64,000 nt of DNA from Ooceraea biroi (lineage: Eukaryota; Arthropoda; Insecta; Hymenoptera; Formicidae), in the NCBI RefSeq assembly GCF_003672135.1, contig NC_039515.1:9734001-9798000 (forward strand), written 5' to 3'. The notes under the pieces were generated by a model, which worked only from the letters and a program-made list of their open reading frames with translations, was not told the origin of the DNA and did not search any database. Below, one piece after another: positions 32,304 through 41,922 of the stretch (position 1 is its first letter; each line of letters starts with the position of its first letter). Position numbers and translations under genes: made by a program.

Positions 32304-32849
32304 ATGTGGAGATACTTCTCACAACAAACCTAATAAACACCTCCCTTACGTCGTGGTGAGATAATAACTGAAATAATATTCTAATCGCCGAGCAAGTAAT
32401 ATACTTCAATAAATTTTAATCGACTTCTTCGGCATATCCTGATGTTAAGATAAATTTTCAATAGGGCGGAAATGTTTAAAAAGAAAATCACTTTTATCGA
32501 AAGCTAAGCGAGCGGCGTCAAATTGGCTCTCAGCTATATTCGTTTCTCTGAGCAGAGAGGTGCTTAGCAACTATGCTCTAGTGTTTTTGTTTACGTCGCT
32601 GTGTTCTCACAATTGATTTCCTCGATGATCACGAGTAACACGTACGTTCTCTTGTAATCCGATCTCAAAAGTATTCTTTCTTGCAAGGCCGCGAGTGACT
32701 TTCTCTTACAAGGGAACGTTTCCAGCTGTTTCATCGTTTTCGATTCAAACTGTATGCAGAAATATTGTGGGTGATGCCAGTAGCATATTCTGCAAGTTAC
32801 AGCCCCTATCTTTGCGTTAAAAAAATGGCGGTATAAAAACCTTCCCATG

Positions 32850-33867
32850 CAGGGTGTCCCAAAAAGCTGGAAACGGTCGAATATTTCATAAGCATTGCAT
32901 TTCAGAGAAAAATGTTTCAGACAAATGTTGTAAGGTTTTAAAAAGCGCATTCACTGGCAATATGAGTGTGACCGTGGGTAGTGTTACCAAGGTCAGACCA
33001 AGGTCAACTTAATGTTTTTAATGAAAACTCCTATTTTTTATTATATCATCTTTTTCTATTAATTAATTTGAACAACTTTTGTCTTAAACAGGTTTTGTTA
33101 TTTTCTGTTTTTAATTTTTTTAGTTTCTGTTTAAATTTTTTTTATTTTTCTGTTTAATTTTTTTATTTTTCTGTTTTTAATTTTGTTATTCTTTTGATTT
33201 AATTTTCTGCATTTTTATGTTTTTAAGTAATTTTGAGTTAATGATAATATGTGCGATTCAAAAAATGTTCAAGACACAAAAATTGATTGCAGTGGGCGTA
33301 ACTAATAAAAACTGTTAATGTCACTGATCCTGATAAATTTTCAAATGTAGAGAAATTTGCTTTAATTATAAAAGCACATTCGAAATTTGTTGTTGATGTG
33401 AAAAAAGTTTTTATTAGTTGCCCCCACTGCAATCAATTTCTGTGTCTTGAACATTTTTTGAATCGCACATATTATCATTAACTCAAAATTACTTAAAAAC
33501 ATAAAAATGCAGAAATTAAATCAAAAGAATAACAAAATTAAAACAGAAAAATAAAAAAATTAAACAGAAAAATAAAAAAAATTTAAACAGAAACTAAAAA
33601 AATTAAAAACAGAAAATAACAAAACCTGTTTAAGACAAAAGTTGTTCAAATTAATTAATAGAAAAAGATGATATAATAAAAAATAGGAGTTTTCATTAAA
33701 AACATTAAGTTGACCTTGGTCTGACCTTGGTAACACTACCCACGGTCACACTCATATTGCCAGTGAATGCGCTTTTTAAAACCTTACAACATTTGTCTGA
33801 AACATTTTTCTCTGAAATGCAATGCTTATGAAATATTCGACCGTTTCCAGCTTTTTGGGACACCCTG
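32850..33867. mobile_element. Palindromic mariner-type MITE nested in the larger palindrome
   Basis: Ends CAGGGTGTCCCAAAAAGCTG and the exact inverse. No TA flanks: the neighbours are AT and CA, and both sides belong to the larger palindrome. No transposase recognised. The centre (about 33290-33425) is the only non-palindromic part. Confidence 0.7.
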
Positions 33868-34413
33868 CATGGGAAGGTTTTTATACCGCCATTTTTTTAA
33901 CGCAAAGATAGGGGCTGTAACTTGCAGAATATGCTACTGGCATCACCCACAATATTTCTGCATACAGTTTGAATCGAAAACGATGAAACAGCTGGAAACG
34001 TTCCCTTGTAAGAGAAAGTCACTCGCGGCCTTGCAAGAAAGAATACTTTTGAGATCGGATTACAAGAGAACGTACGTGTTACTCGTGATCATCGAGGAAA
34101 TCAATTGTGAGAACACAGCGACGTAAACAAAAACACTAGAGCATAGTTGCTAAGCACCTCTCTGCTCAGAGAAACGAATATAGCTGAGAGCCAATTTGAC
34201 GCCGCTCGCTTAGCTTTCGATAAAAGTGATTTTCTTTTTAAACATTTCCGCCCTATTGAAAATTTATCTTAACATCAGGATATGCCGAAGAAGTCGATTA
34301 AAATTTATTGAAGTATATTACTTGCTCGGCGAGTAGAATATTATTTCAGTTATTATCTCACCACGACGTAAGGGAGGTGTTTATTAGGTTTGTTGTGAGA
34401 AGTATCTCCACAT

Positions 34414-34486
34414 GCCCCGGTAGTCGAACTGGTAAGACGCCCGCACGGTATACGGGAGATCCAGGTTCGAATCCTGGTCATGGGGA
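34414..34486 (+). other. tRNA-like segment (SINE-type), right arm
   Basis: Inverse copy of 32231-32303, identical in the A and B boxes. Same defects of the acceptor stem and anticodon loop. Confidence 0.65.
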
Positions 34487-34802
34487 TATATTTTTCACAG
34501 CAAAAATTTATATCCCTATATTTTGGAGTGAAATCTCACTCTCTATAGGAAATACTACGGTTTCAAGTCTAGTGTTAGCACGCAGTACATTGAAAATTTA
34601 TCTTAACATCAGGATATGCCGAAGAAGTCGATTACAATTTATTGAAGGTTATTACTAACCTTATATTCACTCTTCTGGTCCACGCTTGAAGCGGATGAAC
34701 GCTTTCAAGCGACTGAGAGTTCGTAAGTCAAATTTCCATAAATAAATTAATATAAAATTAAAAGGTGAAAATAAAATTATGATTATCGGATAAATTCTAA
34801 CT

Positions 34803-35308
34803 TTATTCTTCTGTAGTTGTTTCCAACTCTTCTGGAATTTCGTGTGTCATAGTAGTATTGTTAATGTTATCAATTAAAGTTACTCGAACAAATCTTTCTA
34901 ACTTCATAAAGTACGCGTTCACAATCGGATCCGGCTGTGGATTGTGTATCAATTCGATTTCTTCAATAAGTTCAATGTCAGATTCAAGATCTGGCTCTAG
35001 ATTAATAATTTCAGGTTCCTCTATAGTGGGTTGAGGTGGAAATCCGGTTGTTGGGTCCTCATACTCGGCGGATGTGTCGCCTAAGGGGGTTTGATGAGGA
35101 CAATTGTTACTGGTAGGTGATGGAGTTAAGGGCAGCTCCTTGCCCTCTGATGATGTCGAAGGAACCTGGTTGATGGTTTGCTCGAGATGATCTGATTTAT
35201 TAAGATTCTCCAAAAATTCTGAATATTGTTCTCGTCGTAACCTTTGAAGATATTCAATCCTTTCTTTTTTTTGCGGCGTCCAGCCCTATGGCGCATTTTC
35301 TTTACCAT
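34803..35308 (-). pseudogene. ORF A, copy 4 of the LTR-like family
   Basis: Starts MVKKMRHRAGRRKKKK; a frameshift in an A-rich run near 35270 must be crossed to read ERIEYLQRLRREQYSEFLEN, parallel to ARIEALLNQRREAFQQFL at 151. The C-terminal half is acidic (IINLEPDLESDIELIEEIEL) and ends LERFVRVTLIDNINNTTM with EIPEEL, matching the ends of the other two copies. The 5' side is separated by the Tc1-like element beginning at 35340. Confidence 0.6.
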
Positions 35309-36115
35309 CTACATAACCAATAACAAAATGCTTAATGTACACTGAGGTGCATAAATGAAGTCCCTTTTCGGTGTACATAGGTGCAGATAAGCGCGCGCCA
35401 TCTGCAGACTGCATGGCGCGCCTACTACCCAAAGACCGAACGCATGTCTGCATACTATTAATCATAGCCAATATAATAAGTTAAAACGCGTAAAAATGGC
35501 TAATCCCGCAGCACATATATTGCCCGACCATGCATTTTATATGAAGAATCGATATTATGATTTGATTTTAAAACAATTTGATACAATTACTATTATTACT
35601 TATGACATACAATATAATAATTGTAAGTAATTATTTCGCAATTTTAAATTAAATATAAATTATTACAATCAATTATTTTAATATAATTACAATTATTATA
35701 TAATTATATAACAATGATTTATTCTAATAATTTATATTTAATTTAAAATTGCAAAATAATTACTTATAATTAATATATAACATGTCATAAATATTAATTG
35801 TATGAAAGTGTATTAAAATCAAATCATATAATTATCGATTCTTCGTATCAAACAAATTATTACGATAAAGTATTTTTATATAATTATAATTATTACATAA
35901 TTATAATTATATAAAAATAATTTATTGTAATAATTTATTTATATAATTATAATTATTATGTTATATTTATTGGACGCGGTGATTCCTTAATATTTTGTGG
36001 TTCTGAAAAGAACCGATTGTTTTTTTGATAATGTTTATTAGACGTGGAGATTCCTTGTTTTAATATTTGGTGGTTCTGAAAAGAACTGATTGCTCTTTTT
36101 GGTATTGGATGAATT

Positions 36116-37183
36116 TTAATAATCCGTCCAGTACCCGTTTCTTTTGACAACTTGGTGCAGTCGTCGAGGGATGGATTGTCGCAAATTGGCAAAGAAATCA
36201 GGTTCATCACGAAGTGCTTTCCATGCATTCCTCGCGTGATCAAACAGAACTTGTTTGGTTCTCTCATGACCAGGATCCCACGAATTCACAATTTTAGCCC
36301 AAACATTTTCTTTCAAATTGAGATTCGGAGATTTAGCCGGTCAATTAAGAACCACAATCTCTGGATGTTGTGCGAACCATTCTTGTACAATGCAGGAAGT
36401 GTAAACGGCAGAATTGTCCTGAACTAATCGAAACGTCGGCACATCTGCTGCTGTAAATATATTTCGGACGCGGGGAAGCAAAACGTTTTCCAAAATATCT
36501 ATGTACTCTACAGCATTCATGTGTGCCGACACTTCGATTAAATCACCTGGACAATGTAAACTAATCCACCCCCACATTGCACAAGTGATGCGCCCACTTC
36601 GCTCGTGAGGAATAACATACCTCGGATCAAATCTGCGATTATTAGGTCTCCAAACATGAAGACGGTGATCAACTGCAGAACAAAATACTTTCTCATCAGT
36701 CCAAATAGTGATATCCCAATCTTCCTCGGATGTCATTAACTCTTGCAACGCAAAAGCAACGCGATCTTTGCGATGTCGTTGCGTAAGCGCGATTTTTCGT
36801 GTAGCACGATAACAATGAACATGAGCTTCATGTAAACGTCGTCGTGCTGTCCACCGAGAAATCGGCAACTGCAATTCATTAATGGCATTCGATACTGGAG
36901 CAAAAGGATTGACATCTACTTGTCTGACTAAAGCGTCATTGTCTTCTGCAGTTCTTTTCCGTGGTCGGCGATTATCCTTACGATGATCGCGCAAAGCTTC
37001 TTCACCACCTTGTTGCCATGCACGTATCCACCTTCTTGCCGTCTTTACGGAACATGGAATACGGTTACAAATCTCTTCGAGACTTGCACCGTGCTCCCAC
37101 ATACCGATTATACGGCCGCGATTGATCTCACTAAGCATTATCTCACTGCACCAAATGTCGCAAGAAAGAAAGCTATGAGGCAT
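36116..37183 (-). pseudogene. Tc1-like DD35E transposase with one premature stop
   Basis: About 355 codons with a single in-frame TGA at 36338-36340, where a Trp (TGG) would be expected just before PAKSPNLNLKEN. N-terminal HTH: RIIGMWEHGASLEEICNRIP and CSVKTARRWIRAWQQGGEEA. Catalytic residues: Asp in IWTDEKVF, Asp in LVQDNSAVYTS, Glu in LNLKENVW, with 35 positions between the last two. C-terminus: SIPRRLHQVVKRNGYWTDY. The most likely start is the internal Met at LSEINRGRIIG (about 37138). Apart from the stop the frame is open, so the damage is recent. Confidence 0.88.
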
Positions 37184-37280
37184 TTAGGCGCGATATCATT
37201 GTTTCATTTGACAAAAGACAATCATCATCAAGGGCGTCCGCAGGATTTTCTTCAGGGGGGGACATGATTCAAAATGTTAC

Positions 37281-37497
37281 TTCCACACTGAGAAAAATAT
37301 CATGGCTTATCTAATCGGATAATCCAATTACATATTAACAAATGAATATATCCGATTGAATTGTATATTTAACAAAGAATATAATCGGACATATTTGATG
37401 CAGGTAATCGGACATAGCCATCATTTAATCAGAAAACAAAATTAACAATCGGACACACTGTTTAATCAGTTTATCCGATGGAAAATTTCTCAGTGTA
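37281..37497. mobile_element. Small MITE with CACTGAGAAA ends
   Basis: Inverted ends ACACTGAGAAAAAT and ATTTCTCAGTGT enclose about 200 bp with repeated AATCGGA and TCCGAT words. No coding capacity. It lies between the Tc1-like transposase and the right TIR. Confidence 0.7.
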
Positions 37498-38342
37498 GAA
37501 TTAAAATATTTATAATTTAGAATTTATAATTTTGGTAGTAAAAACTTTCTCATCACGATAAGGTAGATGTTGTGCGTGGCGCTTGTAATATGGCATCTTC
37601 TTTCTTTATTTCAAGCAAGGACAAATGTTTAATTGTTTGCTGATAGGGGCAAATGGCCAGTCTTACCTTCCACCTGCGGACACCCATGATCATCACCTAT
37701 CAAGTGATTGTGCATACGAGTGATTGGGTCAAAATTAAAATTCATCCCATAGTGCCAAACAAAACAATCTTTTTAGAACCACAAATATAAAGAAAAGAAA
37801 TCTTCGCATCCTATAAATAATTATGATTTTTTCATATTTGTATTTTGTATATTGCGCATTATAATTTAATTTAATTAACAGAGAAAAACTTTTCGGAATA
37901 TTAATACGATAAATATGTTTCGAATAGGACAATCATGCGGTGAATCGTCTTGACTTTAACATATGTTTCACAGTCCCTCTCCTGAGTAATCAAAAAAGTT
38001 TAGCTGCTAATTATTTATTAAAAAGTTATTAATAAAAAACTAATACAAATAACTTATAGACAATTATATCTTAATGTTACAATTTTTAACTTAACAATGT
38101 ACCTTCAATATACATACACGCCTGTTATATCGCAATTACATTATGAAGTAAGTGGGAAAATATAACATTGATGTTATATATAATTACAACTTAGTGTGTA
38201 TTGAAATAATAATTATAGATACATAATAATTATATATATAATTATTGTAATATAATTATATATAATAATTATATTACAATACATAATATAATAATTATAA
38301 TTATATCAATTATTAAAATAAAATAATTTTATATAATTAGAC

Positions 38343-38373
38343 AGGGTGTCCGGTAAGTCATGACTCACCCTGT
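38343..38373. mobile_element. 31-bp remnant of two mariner ends
   Basis: CAGGGTGTCCGGTAAGTC followed directly by ATGACTCACCCTG, that is a left and a right mariner terminus with almost nothing between, inside AT-rich palindromic DNA. TA follows on the right but not on the left. Confidence 0.6.
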
Positions 38374-38734
38374 ATAATAATTGTAATTATATAAAAATAA
38401 TTTATTGTAATAATTTATATAATTATAATTGTTATAATATGTATTGTAATATAATTATTATATATTATGTATCTATAATTACTTATTTCAGTACACACAA
38501 AGTTGTAATTATATGCATAACATTATTGCAGTTACATTGTTAAGTTAAAAATTGTAAAATTAATATATAATTGTCTCAGTTATTTGTATTAGTTTTAATT
38601 TCTTTATTGGCTATGAGTAATAGTATGCAGACATGCGTCTTTGGGTAGTAGGCGCGCCATACAGTCTGCAGATGGCGCGCGCTTATCTGCACCTATCTAC
38701 ACCGAAAAGGGACTTTTTTATGCACCTCAGTGTA

Positions 38735-39125
38735 CTTACAAGGGGAGGCCACGACCTCCGGCCCACCGATTTTGATCATCTTTAACATACTGGTTGGGGG
38801 ACACCCAAAAGTAACTCGTGTAAAAGGGTTTAGGTCACTACGCCTTCGTTTTTGAAAAAATCGAAGTTAAAGGTCATGACGCCGGATCGGTTTTGGACCT
38901 AGGGGGATCGATAGATTGCTAAAAAACAAGCAAATTTTATTAATGCATATCAGATCCGCAAACTAATAGTTTTCGCGAAATCGAGGAATTAGTGATTTAA
39001 GCGCGCCGCTTATGTATCTAAAGAGTCGCACCGATTTCAACCGAAGCGGCGGCGTAGCGGTTAAGCGCTTGCCTGCGAAGCTGAACGTTGCGAGTTCGAG
39101 TCTCCCTTACGTGCTTTTTTTCACG
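38735..39125 (+). repeat. SINE-like repeat with tRNA-type promoter
   Basis: At 39047-39112 the segment GGCGTAGCGGTTAAGCGCTT...GCGAGTTCGAGTCTCCC has a recognisable A box (TAGCGGTTAAG) and B box (AGTTCGAGTCT) of a tRNA-derived element. The acceptor stem is not complete. The upstream 300 bp (GAGGCCACGACCTCCGGCCC and onwards) has no coding frame. Confidence 0.5.
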
Positions 39126-39370
39126 TGAATAAATTAAAATAGTACTGAAACTTCAGGTAAAATCGAATTTTTTAATTTTTGGCACTTACAACGTTTGACA
39201 AAATCTTCAATTATTGTTCGAATGCTAAAAACCAAGCAAATATATAAAATAGAATATATAATATAATATATAATATAATCAAAAAACTTTCCAATTCGCC
39301 AGTAATGATAATGTTGAAAATGCGGTTTATTAATGACCAAGCTGGCAATACAAGATATGCTAGGCACAAC

Positions 39371-39399
39371 GTTTCGGCCGACAATTTCGGTCCTTCTCA
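39371..39399 (-). ncRNA. Hammerhead-like core in Penelope terminal repeat
   Basis: TTGAGAAGGACC, an inner hairpin (GACCGAAATTGTCGGCC), then GAAACGTTGTG on the minus strand. Resembles the hammerhead core known in Penelope terminal repeats, but the CUGANGA box is degenerate. Confidence 0.35.
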
Positions 39400-39483
39400 A
39401 GTGCAATAATATGAAGTGTCACATTCTACAATCAAAACAATGCCAGTAAACAATTAAGAAAAAGGAAAAAAGACAAACTCAAA

Positions 39484-39822
39484 TTGTTAAAAGGACATAA
39501 CAAGTGTGTTGTTTATAGGATTGACTATGACAATTATGATGCCTGCTATATAGGCCAGACAAAAAGACATGTTGATACACGTATGAAAGAACATAGGGCT
39601 AATATTAATAAAAGCGATAATAGTCTCTCGATCGTTAGTAAACATGGATTGGACCATGAATTTGACTGGAATGATATTGAAATTTTACATCATGAGAACC
39701 ATCGGCGTAAGAGAGAGATAGCCGAAATGATTTTTATTAAGCATAATATGAGTTCCGTGAACTCACATAAGGATACCAAAAATTTATCAAATATTTACGA
39801 CGATATTTTGATGAGCGCTTGA
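39484..39822 (+). CDS. Penelope GIY-YIG endonuclease domain (partial)
   Basis: CVVYRIDYDNYDACYIGQTK has the paired Y...YIG core; the expected catalytic Arg is in HVDTRMKEHR, followed by KREIAEMIFIKHNMSSVN and the C-terminal KNLSNIYDDILMSA with a stop. The RT domain is absent, so this is a 3' fragment. It is the best reference for the broken endonuclease at 1666-1845 plus 11245-11287. Confidence 0.8.
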   Translation: MLKGHNKCVVYRIDYDNYDACYIGQTKRHVDTRMKEHRANINKSDNSLSIVSKHGLDHEFDWNDIEILHHENHRRKREIAEMIFIKHNMSSVNSHKDTKNLSNIYDDILMSA

Positions 39823-40183
39823 TACACTCGCTTGTGACTTTATTTTTGACTTTACATCGTCACACGGTGATCAAACTCGGATACGTTCTGTCATTAATAA
39901 ACTACATTTTCAACATTATCATTACTGGCGAATTGCAAGGTTTTTTGATTATTGTTACGTCCTGGCTAATCGCGGCTGCAAATTTTGGAATGCAGGACTC
40001 GGACGTGTAGCACGGGACTAGATCACTGTTTCGGGTTACCGAATCCGAGGATTCTACCCGGGGATACTCGTGATCAGAGTGATTTCGCCAGGAATGCAGT
40101 TCCCGCGGAAGGGTGACAGGGTCGCTCTTTGTGAAAAATTTCGGTTCAAAAAAAGGGGTGGCCGATGGCGAATTTATTCGAAT

Positions 40184-40441
40184 TTACTTCCCCCTAATTA
40201 AACCGATCATTTCGTTATAACAACGCGTGCATCTATGGACCGGTCGGTAGGTCGTTAATTGTGCGGAACAATAGGTACAGATTACATCAATCACACGGGG
40301 CCCGATGTTCAATTTATGAGTCTCCGTTTTCGCGTACGCGTTATGATAGATGGGTCCGATTCGTGACGATGTGCATTGTTCGCATAACGCGGCTTGTGTT
40401 TCGACGTCTTTGTATCCGCGCGTGATCACGCAAAGTGCCAT
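40184..40441 (-). CDS. ORF C, copy 2: CxxC-rich protein
   Basis: 85 codons, MALCVITRGYKDVETQAALC onwards. Three cysteine pairs: CEQC, CTYC and CTRC, spaced about 40 and 20 residues apart, with HRCTRCYNEMIGLI at the end, matching YTCDNCSDNYLELI in copy 1. Likely a zinc ribbon or treble-clef fold. It ends earlier than the other copies, lacking the PDPTVIRFQGD tail. It sits about 210 bp after the GTAAGT donor that ends ORF B. Function unknown. Confidence 0.55.
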   Translation of the reverse strand: MALCVITRGYKDVETQAALCEQCTSSRIGPIYHNAYAKTETHKLNIGPRVIDVICTYCSAQLTTYRPVHRCTRCYNEMIGLIRGK

Positions 40442-40655
40442 CGGGTTGTATGAAAATGAATCAACCTCATTAGATCATTAATGGACGACTGCAATACTGT
40501 TCTGACCTTTACTTTGAATGAGTTACTTTCATTAACTTATCATTAGAAAGCTGTAGTAATATTCTGAATTTTAACTTGACTGAGTCGATAACTTCATTAA
40601 TTTATCATTAGGCCGGTGTAAGTTGAGAGGTAATAGTATGATAATTTCACTTACC

Positions 40656-41087
40656 CAGGGGTTCTTGGTTACTCTCGATCCAGCGCTGTACCTTGATCTC
40701 TTGTGCCAGCCTATCGTAATGAGTTCGGCGAGGGTCCCCCTCGGGAATATCTTGGCACAGAGGGTACCGCAGGTTGCATGAAATGGGGACCAGTCTCGTT
40801 GCCCACGTGGCTTCGTTGCTTCCGTTCGTGATTAGAATCACTCGATGTGATACGACAGAGTGGCTGGTCACTCTCGGTTTCGTGAGTCGCGTTGTGATCG
40901 AATTATTGTTATTCCTGTTAGTGTCACGGTCGCGTGGTCGGAAAAGTGCCTCGTACTCTGGGTCAATGTAGTGAGGCTCGATGCCGTAATACTGCGAGAC
41001 AACGGTGTTCACTGACTCTAAGTTAGAAAATATACGAGCTAAACGTCTTGCTCGGTGTTTCTTTCCTCCTCGTCTCGTTTTCGGCAT
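40656..41087 (-). CDS. ORF B, copy 2, ending at a splice donor
   Basis: MPKTRRGGKKHRARRLARIF opens a basic N-terminus; the rest includes VVSQYYGIEPHYIDPEYEAL, an Arg/Asn-rich linker, and ISCNLRYPLCQDIPEGDPRR with YDRLAQEIKVQRWIESNQEP. Translation reaches a consensus GTAAGT donor (40654-40649) and would stop soon after if unspliced. The same donor sits at the same place in copy 1. Full open frame here, degraded in copy 1. No known family recognised. Confidence 0.6.
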
Positions 41088-41922
41088 TAGAACTTCGTCA
41101 TTTATGCAAAGGTTAATGTTAAAAACGTGCGCGCCTCAGTTAGGGTGTACCTTGTGATGAGAGTGGTGCGGAAAGGGATTCGTTACCGAGTGACCGTCCC
41201 GTGCGTTGTCCGCACTGTAAGACTGTCAGCTCAGCGGAATGAAGACCAACGTGCGTTGTCCGCACTGTAGGCTCGTTAGTTGGTTGCACACACACACAAA
41301 CCCAATGACCGAAACTGAGGTAGCTGCGTAAAATTTATAGTCGCTGAATTATGATCAAATCGGCTTGGTGGTCAAAAATAAAATAAATCGTAATTCACGC
41401 ACACAAAATACATATATTCTAAATAAAATGAATTGGTGGAAATACACTTGTTCTTACAAAATTTAAGTTAACTACTACGGTTATTAATGCTAACGTCTAA
41501 CTCTAAGATAACTCTGAAGTACTAGTATTGAAAAATATTCTAAGTCGAGATACGAAGGTTGAAAAAAATATTCTAAGTCAAGATACGAAGATTGAAAAAT
41601 ATTCTAAGTCGAAATACGAAGGAATGGAAAAGTTCTAAGTTCGAAATACGAAGTTTGAAAAAATATTCTAAGTCGAAATACGAAGGAATGGAAAAGTTCT
41701 AAGTTCGAATTAGAGATTGAAATAGAAAAAGGCTAACCGTGGGCCTTGAGTGTCGAGTGAACCTCTTGGTTTGGAGTCGCGAGTCGAACTGAATTTTTCC
41801 GGTCCTGCACTGAGGTCCTTTGTTTTCGGCGGCTCGGTGCTGCGGCGGTTCGGTAGTGGGGGTCCCCTCTCTCGTGAGAGTGGGTTGGAGAGTGGGACGT
41901 CCCTCGTGGAAGTAGGAGTACC

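Larger units (their letters stand above)
32020..34659. mobile_element. Large palindrome with 15-bp flanking direct repeats and two tRNA-like units
   Basis: Arms about 32035-33290 and 33425-34644 are near-identical inverse copies with a short unique centre. The direct repeat AAGGTTATTACTAAC is present at 32020-32034 and 34645-34659, as a long target-site duplication would be. Each arm holds a tRNA-like segment bracketed by an about 85-bp direct repeat (ATTCTAATCGCCGAGCAAG...), then a unique block, then a mariner-type inner palindrome beginning CAGGGTGTCCCAAAAAGC (32850-33867). A 15-bp duplication is unlike the TA of mariner and suggests target-primed reverse transcription. Assembly artefact is an alternative. 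Confidence 0.7.
35340..38732. mobile_element. Tc1-like element (DD35E)
   Basis: TIRs of about 140 bp starting CACTGAGGTGCATAAA with TA on both sides (35338-35339 and 38733-38734). The TIRs include GATAAGCGCGCGCCATCTGC and GGCGCGCCTACTACCCAAAG. Very AT-rich inverted sequence follows each TIR (35560-35950 and 38150-38590). It contains a nearly intact transposase on the minus strand, a small MITE (37281-37497) and a 31-bp mariner-end relic (38343-38373). Confidence 0.88.
39285..39945. mobile_element. Penelope 3' fragment with inverted terminal pieces
   Basis: The block CATTTTCAACATTATCATTACTGGCGAATTG is present inverted at 39289-39325 and direct at 39893-39930, so the endonuclease gene lies between inverted copies of the same terminal sequence, a known Penelope arrangement. 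The minus strand at 39371-39399 has the CCGAAACGTTGTG end block with a hammerhead-like core. Confidence 0.75.
39953..41922 (-). mobile_element. ORF-bearing LTR-like element, copy 2
   Basis: The left edge TGTTACGTCCTGGC is the 3' terminus on the minus strand, inserted in Penelope terminal sequence. ORF B and ORF C occur in the same order as in copy 1. The leader (41100-41900) repeats the CAGTGCGGACAACGCACG blocks and AACTTAGAA-type tandem units of copy 1. The right side is cut at 41923 by the chimeric gypsy element. About 146 bp resembling a 5' end, ending GGTGGCGACA at 45699, lies beyond that insertion (45552-45699) and may be the rest. Confidence 0.65.

Noticed and set aside
39047..39112. 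Functional tRNA gene
   Set aside because: Only A and B boxes fit; no complete cloverleaf with a paired acceptor stem.
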